Assembly: GCA_020466095.1 (NCBI GenBank)
Contig: CM035807.1
Location: 9,185,697 to 9,249,696, forward strand
Reading direction: 5' to 3'
Length of the DNA: 64,000 nt
DNA from: Chlorops oryzae
Taxonomy: Eukaryota; Arthropoda; Insecta; Diptera; Chloropidae
The notes beneath the pieces were generated by a model. The model was not told where the DNA came from. It was given only the letters and a program-made list of their open reading frames with translations, and did not search any database. Both the position numbers and the translations under genes were made by a program. Below are positions 33,246 to 45,385 of the stretch, one piece after another. The stretch's first letter is position 1, and each line of letters begins with the position of its first letter.

Positions 33246-35334
33246 AAAAATTATTATTTCACCCATTCTGGACCCATCTGAGCTTACGGTTTTTTTCAAT
33301 AAAATTGCTCTCTTTCTTTTTCCTGATCGAGCTGTGAAATCATCAGAGAAACCCCAAAGTTAAGCTGAATAAAATCAAAGATCTCTAAAGAATTTAACAT
33401 GCCTCATGATTTCGAGTAGCTCAACTACACTTCATATTGTTGTTCTAAATGATGATGCTTTCGTTTTCGCTTTTCGATGCTCGAGGCAGCACGGCACGAA
33501 CAGTTTCCAAGACCACATTCAAGTTGATGGTGTTGACGATCGTGGTGCCCAATTACAAGGCAGTCACAATCAAATGAGCTGGAAAACTGTCCATATCGAA
33601 TAACCGAATAAATCAATGCCATCCCAGCAACGCAAAAAAAAAAAAAAAAAAAAATCGACTGCGAGCCAAAGAGCCAACCAAAACTAAAACAATGCCTACT
33701 TTAAATCTCTCAGAATAAGACTCCCAGAAGAGGAGCCAGCCAAGTAGACAGTTACAGTAGACTGAATGCCTCTTAACGTGACAAAGCGATGGCTTGCGTG
33801 TGGCAATTTCAATTTAAAAAATCTCCTTTCACGTAATACACGGTCCGTTGTCCTTTCTTCCTTCTCGGCGGCTGAACGCAGCTAATTTGATGCAAAAAAA
33901 AAAAAAAAAAAAAAACAACAACAAATCTCAAAAAACTTGTCAAAATGGTCATGGCACCCAAAAAAGCCGTACTGATCATGAGATTCAGTGAGACGAAATT
34001 TTTCGAAATCTTTCAATTTCGATACACTTTCTCTCCTTTAACCTTTAGATGCTTATTTTCTTAAAAAAAAAATTATTTTTTAATTTTTTTCTTTTTTCTT
34101 TCGTTTTGGTTTCAAATTTTCGCTCAATTAGGCTTAAGTTTTCATGCGCCCAACTATAGCTTTGGATGCTGTAATACTTGCCGCAGCGTGAGATACACAG
34201 AAAATCCGTCAACAACTCATGCAGTGTCCATCGAGTGGATCTCGATCTCGATCTCGATCTCGTCTCACGTGAAGGTGTATTCTCGTGTTAATTATTGACA
34301 TCGCAGCAAGGATTGCAGTCGTTCTCTTTGTCGTTGGCTTTCTCGTTGTTGTTTTGTTGCCGAAAAATTTTTTGTTGCAACGGTGTGGGCTTCAACTTTG
34401 ATGGCTTTATGTCGGATTGTATGCCACCTACTTAGAGAGTTTCAAATTTGCAAATTGAACGTTGACTAATTGCCAGCACCGATCATGATGACGATGATGG
34501 AGACGATGATGATGATCGGTCGGTGATCAGTGCAGAAAATGGTGCAGTCAGTCGTGCGTGTGCGTGCAACGTTGAACCGTCGAACGAGCCTTCCACTCAA
34601 TTATAACGGTCAGCAACAACGGTCAACGGAGCACATACACATATTAATAGCAAAATTCTTTGATTTGTGTAATCCGAGCCACTGAAATCTGTGGGAGCGC
34701 CGAAAGAATTTCCCTTTTTGCATAGTGATTTATTGCCTTCGAATTTCCAGTAGTCGGAAATTTGACTTCCTAACTTCCTTTTCCTAATTTTTTAATGACT
34801 ACAATTCCGATTTTAGAAACGCTTCCTAAAAATAAACAATAATTTCTTTTTCGATCCTGCGTGTGCCTGTGCCTGTGCGGTGTGCGTCCGTCTTTCGACT
34901 TTCCTTTCGGTATTGTAATACTTATTTTCGGAGCGTTGAGACAACGCCTTTGATGTGTCCAGTCTTTGATTTGAGTTATGTTCGGACCTCACACGCACAC
35001 ATCGCACGATCGCTCTTGTAATCCATACAATACTGTCTTTTGATGATTTTTTTTTTTCATTTTCGGTGGGCGTAGTCACAATGATTTGGTGTCGCTAATT
35101 ATGGAGTTTGATTTTTTTTTTTTGGAATTTTCGGTAACTCGGTTTATGGCTTAATTAGCCGAAATATTGTCTGCGAAATGTTCCCAATGACCTGGATTTT
35201 TATGTGCAATTTTGTAACAGAAACCTCAAAAACAATTTTGAATTCTTTGATTAACCCTTTAACGCATATAGTGGAAAATTTGTCACCAAATACCTTTTAT
35301 CGATTTATAGGATCCAACGTAACCAAAAGATCCG
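33246..35334. other. Intergenic stretch with simple repeats
   Basis: No gene recognised. There are A runs at 33632-33652 and 33895-33915, a short GATCTC hexamer repeat at 34234-34262, and a GATGATGA-type run at 34485-34515. An open frame at 34813-35079 (minus) has no domain. Confidence 0.4.
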
Positions 35335-35480
35335 CGCAGGGTTCCCAAAGACCCCTTTTTCGGAGCTCAACTGCTCTTAAAATGCTCTAAATGAGCGTTT
35401 TTTCGGGAGAAAATACCACGGAGCCTATATGGAAAAGTGTACCTTTTGATCTCAAAACTTATCTGTCATGATTATAGGAT
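35335..35480 (-). repeat. Dispersed repeat R1, copy 3 (fragment, reverse orientation)
   Basis: In reverse complement it is collinear with 13377-13887 through TTTTGAGAT, CCATATAGGCTCCGTGGT and TTCTCCCGAAAAAACGCT. It provides a second empty site for the hAT MITE at 13606. Confidence 0.6.
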
Positions 35481-35714
35481 CCGCGAGCAAGCTTCGACAT
35501 GAAGCAAATGCTTGTCTCCAAGGTCAACAAGCAAGCTGAGATCGAACCTTTTAGTCTGACTCAGTGCAGCTAACGAGCAAAGACTTATGTTCGGATGAAG
35601 AAAAAGCAGGAGCAACTGAAAATATGGAAAACGTTCTTCAGTGCAATGGCATCACACTATAAGCTTAATGTGTGCATCTCTGTCATGATTACTAGAATTT
35701 GTCAGTTGTCGGCT

Positions 35715-35790
35715 AGTAGGCGACGGGGAGTGGAATCGAGTACACTCCCTGTCGCTTCCTCGCCATTAAATAGGGGCAACTCTGCAATCT
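35715..35790. repeat. Small inverted repeat related to the hairpin at 4820-4925
   Basis: GCGACGGGGAGTG (about 35722) is inverted as CACTCCCTGTCGC (about 35744-35756). The GGCGACGGGGAGTG core and a nearby GGCAACTCTGCAATC word also occur in the 4.8 kb hairpin, so both are probably one MITE family. Confidence 0.4.
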
Positions 35791-36236
35791 AAATTGTCTA
35801 GTCTAAAGTTTACCTTAAGAGTCTATTTGGACTCTCTTTCAGATATAGTTTTTTAATATAAATTGTATAAGTTGTTGAACACATGTGGAGAAAAAACTTA
35901 TCCCCTAAGAAATAATGGCCCATGCTTAGATATGGAGTAAATATTTGCACATTAAATGCAAGTGAGTAAATTTGATGCAATCTCCCACAGTATGAGAGAG
36001 ACAGCTGTATTCATTTTCCTTAAATTCTTCAGAATTCTTGTCCATGTTCATGAGCTGCAAACAGATGCTTTCGCATTCAGGTACTTTACATAAAAAAATT
36101 GACCTTTTCTTATGCAATAGTAAAGATAAAAAATTTGGATGCAACCCTGCGCACTTAAGATTCTTCGATTACACTAGCATGCAGTAATTTTTTTTCAGGA
36201 GATCTGAAACTATTTTTCTTATGGTCTATTGTAGAG

Positions 36237-36427
36237 CTTCCTCTGAGCCGTAGTTGGTTGAGATGCCAACTTACGAAGCAAGAAGAGGCCCTGGGTTCGA
36301 ATCCCATCTCAGGTCGTGGATGTTGTTGTTTAGTTTTTATGTTTTTCTCTATGGGTTACCATGAGGCCTAAGTATACTTATACATATATGTCAACCTGTA
36401 TGGTGGCAGCCAAATTAACCTAGCCTT
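36237..36427 (+). mobile_element. tRNA-derived SINE
   Basis: An A-box-like TAGTTGGTTGAG (36251-36262) and a perfect RNA polymerase III B-box GGTTCGAATCC (36294-36304) sit in a tRNA-like head, followed by a T-rich body with GAGGCCTAAGT and an end near TTAACCTAGCC. The diverged copy at 32500-32690 has the same body. This is a decayed or old SINE, not a functional tRNA: acceptor and anticodon stems are not evident. Confidence 0.7.
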
Positions 36428-38173
36428 AACTATGGTAGAACTTATTAACTTTTTCTCATAAAAGTTTAAGGCCGTTAGGATCCTTAAAATTCCATTAGTT
36501 TGATATCCGATTTTTGTCTAAATTTTTTTTATATTAATTACACTAGTTTGCGTCATTTTTTCCCAGGACATCTAAACGCACTTTTCTTATGGACTTTGGC
36601 CTCCTAAATACGAAAAACTATTTTTTTAAATTTTTAATGGAAGTGATTTAAAAAAAATTAATTTTAATTTTCAGTCAAAACGTCTCGATCGATCGTGCAA
36701 TAATTTCATTATTTTCCGTTGCGCATTCAATACGTTCGAGCAACGTTTTCGACTGATCAAGCAATACTGTATCGCTTGCACTTGTATCCCCAATTCAATT
36801 TAGGGATTAGACAGTCAATCAAACACAAAGCAAAGCAAAATTACTGGCCTGGAAGGATAATAATAACAAAATACAATATAAAATAGAATTAGAGAAAGGA
36901 GCGGAAATAAATGCGGTTTCAATAAGCCCGGCTGAAGCACCGGAAAGATCGGTTCATAAGAAAAAAAGAAAAAAGACAAAAAAAAAAAACGCAAAGGATC
37001 AATTAGATAAGGCAAAATAATAGCGGTCATAGGAGAGCCAGAAATTCCTGAAACCACAATTTTCATAAGAACATAATGAACCGAAGGCGTCTTTATGCCA
37101 TGCGGACTGCAAGATCGATGGATTTGTCAATCAAACGATCGCATAAGAAATCGATTATCTGATATTCGACCAGAGCAGTGGAAGAAGCAATGTCCCATCA
37201 TACCATTCACACCAAATGAAATGCTAAGTGCGAAAAAGGGTAAGCAACCAACCAACCAGCCAACCAACCAACTGTGGACGAAGCGAGTACCCCAAAAAAA
37301 AAAACGAAGACAGGAGGGACATAAACACTAACAAGAGTTGACAAATCGCCGGTGTTAAAGCTCATTAAACTTATGCAACTAAATTGTCATGAAAGAGGCG
37401 ACAAGTGGCATATCACAATCGACACTCACACGAACTCATGCGGCACATGCGTTGTATGTGCGAAAGCGTTGGTGAATTCGTTCCAATTATCGACATGACA
37501 AATATCAGCTTGTATGGTTGGTTACCCCTGGTTACCCTGGCAAACACATTGACCGTGACTGCACCAACTTCGGTTGCAGTTCACTTTTGCCTCTGCATGT
37601 TGGGGTTGCTGCTCTCGAAGCAATTTCGCAACTTGCCATGCACTCTTGTGGTCACTGGAGTCAAAAGGATCTTACGTTGCATCCATTCACTGAGGACGTC
37701 TGCAGCGGCTTCGGCGGTTGTGCTTTATGCGTGAATATACATGATAATAATGTGCGTTAATAATGTGATACAAAAGTTTGAAAACGCTACAAATTGACAA
37801 AGACATGCGATTTGACAACGAGAGACTGTTGCGTCCGTCCGTCTGTCCCATCGATTGGGGCCAGCGATTTGTTCATTTTTGGTTGTTTTTTTTTTTTTTT
37901 TTTTTATTTCGGCGTTTCCTGATCCAATGTGTGAAGATCCACATTCATGACTGCGTTGTGTGTTTTCAAGTTCAAAACCGATCGATCGATCGATGAAATC
38001 GCACCTGCGTGCAGGTGGTTTCTGCATCTTCAAAGATCAGCGAAATCGCAATGCGAAGATTTCCATTCGCTTTTGGGTAGCGCGACAATTTGTTTAATTG
38101 ATAAATTGGCTCCCAGTGAAGCAACGGAAATGGAGCATTAAACTATAAGAACTACCGTGTGACTTGACTGGAG
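36428..38173. other. Intergenic stretch, nothing recognised
   Basis: Open frames at 37095-37331, 37405-37734 and 37518-37760 overlap each other and show no known domain. A short CCAACCAA run lies at about 37246-37271 and GATC repeats at 37980-37995. Confidence 0.4.
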
Positions 38174-41215
<3,042 letters not shown>

Positions 41216-41234
41216 AAGAACCAGACTATCAAAT

Positions 41235-41624
41235 CCCGGCTGGAAAATTGCCTAGAAAAATCTGGTGATTATCTTGGGCCTAGCTAGATTTGCCACAACA
41301 TAGATAAATCTAGGCTGGGTCTAGACAGGCCCTGGAATAACAAATCTTGACTCGATCAGGCTTATCTTGGCCCTACTTTGGCGCTAGGCAGAATCTCCCC
41401 TATATTGGCGATGACGTAATAATCTAGACACGGCCTGTGTAATTTCCTCTAGATAAAGCAGAATAAGATAGGTCCTAGACAGAAGCTACTAACTAGACCC
41501 ATTCTAACCAAAGCATTAATAAATTAGCAAGGGCCTGCCTATACTTTATTGGGCAGGACCAAGATATAAACTAGGCAAATCTACTCAGGGCCCTTGCAAT
41601 ATCTAGTTAAAATGTCCAGACGGG
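41235..41624. mobile_element. 390-bp inverted-repeat element flanked by 19-bp direct repeats
   Basis: The perfect direct repeat AAGAACCAGACTATCAAAT occurs at 41216-41234 and 41625-41643. The segment between starts CCCGGCTGGA and ends TCCAGACGGG, roughly inverted termini. Inside are many CTAGA/CTAGG and GGCCC words, giving a loose self-similar texture. Non-coding. A duplication this long is unusual for a TIR transposon, so the class is unknown. Confidence 0.55.
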
Positions 41625-42007
41625 AAGAACCAGACTATCAAATAATATGTTTAGAATCACCGAAGCTCTTCGATGAAAGTCTTTCAAGGACATAGTTGGT
41701 TTTTATAAATCCTGATTGGATGGATTGGTTATATCAAATGTCTTAATATATGTATAGAAGGTTTCCAAAACACATTCACCCGGATTCGAAACATCCCCGC
41801 CGAATTTTTCCCTGTGGATTTGAAAAATAGTCTGCCATTCTAAGCACACTGGAAAGGGAATATAAAGGGAGCAGGAATTTCGAACATTTTTAAGCCAAGG
41901 TTATCACTTTCTTTCTTTTACGTAAATGGGCTAGAAAAACTTCTAGAGAATATTCACTTCCTGAGGAAAATTCATTTAGAACAGGGTTGAATGTTTTTTT
42001 TCTTCTA

Positions 42008-42024
42008 TTTATTGCCTTTTTATT
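42008..42024 (-). terminator. Candidate polyadenylation signals of ato
   Basis: On the minus strand AATAAA lies at 42013-42008 and 42024-42019, about 680 bases beyond the ato stop codon. Use of either would give a 3' untranslated region of about 0.7 kb. Confidence 0.4.
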
Positions 42025-42697
42025 GGCAAAAACTTTACAATGTGGTGCTTAGAGAAGAGTTTCTGGCCCGAGATATCTTTTTCTTTGGAAGCATCTTTGA
42101 CTATTACGAAAAGGGGAAAGCGAAGAAATCGTTTTAAGACAGTCTCAGGTATAGAAAAGCATTAGGGGCCCACATAAGAAAGTCCTTTGAAAACATAACT
42201 TAAAGTAAACATTACGGCTTTGGCGATTACCGAAACTAGGTACGACAAAAATCAAAAAAAATTGATCATAAGCCTGAACTTTTCGGGTTCTATGGACTCC
42301 GTCTTGTAGTCCGAACTTTAAGCCACATATGCCTTCATCTCGCTCTCTCTCTCTCAAAAGGGATGACTGCAAATCAGTTCGTTTCGGAAAGTTGAATTAT
42401 CAATTGATTTTGATCCTCCTTGCCAAGTTTCTTCAAAAGGGTTAGACACTATTAAAAAAGACAACATTTCCAATTAATATATGAATTTTTTTTTATAATA
42501 TATATTTTGTAAATTTTTCTAATCCAAATTAAAACAACACTAACCTATCATGTCTTCCGGTCTTGATACAAATATAATAACAGTTCGAATAAAATACACA
42601 ATAATCGATTAATAAATAATACTAAGTCGGCAAGTAGAGAATGGAAAATAGAACTATATTACAAGAGATCGTTCAACAAGAATTTTCACGCGTCAAA

Positions 42698-43741
42698 TCA
42701 ACGCAGCAGATCCCCCAATGCGGATATATAGGTCTGTGCCATTTGGAGCGTCTCATGTTTCGACAATTGACGATCGTTGCCGAGGCACGGCAGATACTGG
42801 CGCAGTCGATCGAAAGCCTGATTGAGATTCTGCATGCGCCTGCGCTCGCGTGCATTCGCTGCCAATCGTCGTTTACGCTTCACGACCGGCGATATTTGTT
42901 TGCCGCGACGTTTCTTGCCGGCCCCCGCGGCTGTCTGCTGTTCATCCACATTGGAAGCATCATTCAGGCAATTATCACCGGAACTTGAGCCCGTCAATTC
43001 GAATGTATTATTGCCATCGAATTCGTCAACCCCGTTCCCGAAGAGCAGCATATCATCGTCATCGTCATCTAGACTATCTTCGAAAAGTGTCGGACTGCCA
43101 TTATCGAAATCGAAATGTTGAAAATCCTCAGCATAGGAATTGTCAATGTTTCCATTCGACGGAACGGTGCTATTTTGTTGTCCTGTTCCTGCTCCTGTTC
43201 CTGTTGTCAAACAATTCGTTTGCGCCCGACGAGTATAGCTTCGTTTCGGTCTGACATTATTCTGTGGTATACTAGTGCTCTCCGGATTCAATAGAACGCG
43301 ACAGGTACCAATGTTCGGTGAGCCCATTACTGAAGCTGGATGATCCAGATTATTGTGTGTTGAATGCGTCGTTGGATCCATATTATTAAATTGTGCCATC
43401 GTTGGCAATGCTGCCGTATTTCCACTGTATATGCTATTCAAGTCAACGTATTCCGGACTCTCGGAACGATGACTTGCCGGCGAAGATGTTATCCAGCCAT
43501 CGGAGGATGCTTGCTCGAAATTCATAAAACCATTCGAGGCGAGGAAATTATTAACGACATTATTCTGGGCGAATTGTTGTAGCGGCTGATGGTGATTATC
43601 ATTATTATTATGACTGTGAAGATGTGTCACCGGTGGACTATAAGCGGACATCGGATTAAAATAACTATCCGCATTGTGGGTTTTAAAGGTCTGTAAGTCC
43701 TCCGATGTCTTGTAGTAATACCGATAAATTTCACTGGACAT
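42698..43741 (-). CDS. ato: Atonal, proneural bHLH transcription factor
   Basis: Single-exon, 347 residues. The C-terminus is a complete bHLH: basic region [16 protein letters not shown] (about 289-304), helix 1 [13 protein letters not shown], loop with [12 protein letters not shown], and helix 2 [13 protein letters not shown], with the stop right after the domain, as in Drosophila Atonal (312 residues). The start [17 protein letters not shown] and internal segments [25 protein letters not shown] and FQHFDFDN also match fly Atonal. An Asp run (225-230) and low-complexity inserts account for the extra length. As established in Drosophila, Atonal pairs with Daughterless and binds E-boxes to specify R8 photoreceptors, chordotonal organs and some olfactory neurons. 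The start at 43741 was chosen because it reproduces the conserved N-terminus; the frame stays open upstream, but that sequence is not Atonal-like. Intact, no frameshift. Confidence 0.98.
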   Translation of the reverse strand: MSSEIYRYYYKTSEDLQTFKTHNADSYFNPMSAYSPPVTHLHSHNNNDNHHQPLQQFAQNNVVNNFLASNGFMNFEQASSDGWITSSPASHRSESPEYVDLNSIYSGNTAALPTMAQFNNMDPTTHSTHNNLDHPASVMGSPNIGTCRVLLNPESTSIPQNNVRPKRSYTRRAQTNCLTTGTGAGTGQQNSTVPSNGNIDNSYAEDFQHFDFDNGSPTLFEDSLDDDDDDMLLFGNGVDEFDGNNTFELTGSSSGDNCLNDASNVDEQQTAAGAGKKRRGKQISPVVKRKRRLAANARERRRMQNLNQAFDRLRQYLPCLGNDRQLSKHETLQMAQTYISALGDLLR

Positions 43742-43875
43742 TTTTACGAACAAAAAAAAAAAAACGAAACGAAACACAAAAACAATCGAACAATTTTTTT
43801 TGCGAACAAATTTAAATTCGACTGAATCGCACGAACTCGCTGGAGTTTCTAAATGGAAAACGGTGCATTCACAGG

Positions 43876-43883
43876 TATTTATA
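43876..43883 (-). promoter_or_regulatory. TATA-like box upstream of ato
   Basis: TATAAATA on the minus strand lies about 135 bases upstream of the ato ATG. Initiation about 30 bases downstream (near 43850) would give a 5' untranslated region of roughly 110 bases. A TTCAGTC initiator-like word at about 43820-43826 is too far from the TATA box for a canonical pair. Confidence 0.45.
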
Positions 43884-44123
43884 GGAAGACAGAGACTCCT
43901 TGTGATTTCTACCACAGTCAGGTATGTCTCCTTCTTTGGTTTTTTTTTTTTTTTTGCTTTTTTCGTTGCTTCATATTTTCACTTCACCCTGGTGGTTGAT
44001 TCGTGCATCGGTCGGTTGGCAGTGGGTATTGATAGGATTTCACCGTGCTTTCTTTTGTTGTTAACCTGTTTGACGTCGGCTGTCTGGTGTGCTGGAATTC
44101 AACCTATGGATTTAAACGAACAG

Positions 44124-44129
44124 CACGTG
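44124..44129. promoter_or_regulatory. CACGTG E-box in a GCACGTGC palindrome upstream of ato
   Basis: This lies about 383 bases upstream of the ato ATG. CACGTG is bound by Hes/E(spl)-class repressors and by Myc or Clock-class bHLH proteins. Notch-dependent repression of ato is established in Drosophila, so E(spl) input is a reasonable but untested reading. Confidence 0.25.
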
Positions 44130-44566
44130 CTCATGTTGAAACGTTCGGAGTGCGTAAAGCACCAATGGGAAGCAATGCAATTAAGTGTGGTGGATTAGGT
44201 TTTGCATTCCGCTGATTGGTTGTGGTTGTGGCGGTGGGATATTCTCAAGGAAATAATCTTTTTCGAATAACACTATCATAAGGAGAAATATGGGAAAATG
44301 ATGGCCTTGAAAAAAGAAAATGTGACAGATTGAAAATAAGATTGGCGAACCTATTCTCTTGAAATGTGGGTCATCACTCATTCATATTAATATTCTAATC
44401 TATGTCTCTGTGGGTCTGCATCTTGTATTCTCTCTTTCATTTCATTCTAAAAAGTTATTGAAGAATGAATGGCTTTTGCTTCCGATGTCTGTTGTGGTTG
44501 AAGTCCGTGGCAATTCTTCTGTACTCTTGATTCCTTCCTTAGACAATTTTCGTAAAAAAAAAAGCA

Positions 44567-45385
44567 GTGCTCTTTATCTCTCTTTATTTCTCTATCTTTT
44601 TATCTACTCTCTTCTTCTCCTTAAACATCTCTCTTTCTCATCTCTTTTCTTCTCTCTCTTCTTCTCTTTCTCTTCTTCTCTTCTCTCTCTTTCTTTCTTC
44701 TTTCTCTTCTCTCATTTTCTCTCTTCTCCTTCTCTTTCTCTCTTTCTCTCTCTTTTTCTCTCTCTTTCTCTCTTCTCTTCTTTCTCTCTCTTCTCTTCTC
44801 TCTTTCTCTCTCTTTCCTTTCTCTCTTTTCTCTCTTTCTCTCTCTTCTCTCTCTTTCTCTCTTCTCTTCTCTTCTCTCTCTTTCTCTCTCTCTTTCTCTC
44901 TCTTTCTCTCTCTTCTCTCTCTCTTTCTCTCTCTTTCTCTTCTTTCTCTCTCTTTCTTCTTTCTCTCTTCTCTCTCTTTCTCTCTCTTCTCTCTCTCTCT
45001 TTCTCTCTCTTCTCTCTCTTCTCTCTCCTCTCTTTCTCTTTCTCTCTTTTCTCTCTTCTCTCTCTTCTCTCTCTCTTTCTCTCTCTTTCTCTCTCTCTTC
45101 CTCTCTCTTTCTCTCTCTTTCTCTCTCTTTCTCTCTCTTTCTCTTCTCTTCTCTCTCTTTCTCTCTCTCTTCTCTCTTCTCTCTCTTTCTCTCTCTTCTC
45201 TCTTTCTCTCTTTCCTCTCTCTTTCTCTCTCTTTCTCTCTCTTCTCTCTCTCTCTCTTCTCTCTCTCTCTCTTCTCTTTCTTCTCTCTCTCTCTTCTCTC
45301 TTCTCTCTTTCTCTCTCTTTCTCTTCTCTTCCTCTCTTTCTCTCCTCTTCTTTCTCTTCTCTCTTCTCTTCCTCTCTCTCTTCAT
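44567..45385. repeat. Polypyrimidine tract, about 0.82 kb, upstream of ato
   Basis: A nearly pure CT tract on the plus strand with TTTCTCTC and CTTCTCTC words and very few A or G. It begins about 825 bases upstream of the ato ATG. On the ato sense strand it is polypurine, GAGAG-rich. The long Leu/Ser- and Arg/Glu-rich open frames across it are artefacts. Confidence 0.95.

Noticed and set aside
36251..36304. A functional tRNA gene
   Set aside because: A B-box is present but no cloverleaf or anticodon arm can be drawn, and a second diverged copy with the same tail shows it is a SINE.
37405..37760. Two overlapping frames of 80-109 residues
   Set aside because: They overlap in different frames with no domain or splice context to prefer either.
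42822..43254. Plus-strand open frames opposite ato
   Set aside because: Shadows of the ato coding strand; the bHLH and conserved N-terminus are on the minus strand only.
43742..43915. A 58-codon in-frame extension upstream of the ato ATG
   Set aside because: It contains the TATA-like box region and does not resemble Atonal, whereas the ATG at 43741 gives the conserved N-terminus.
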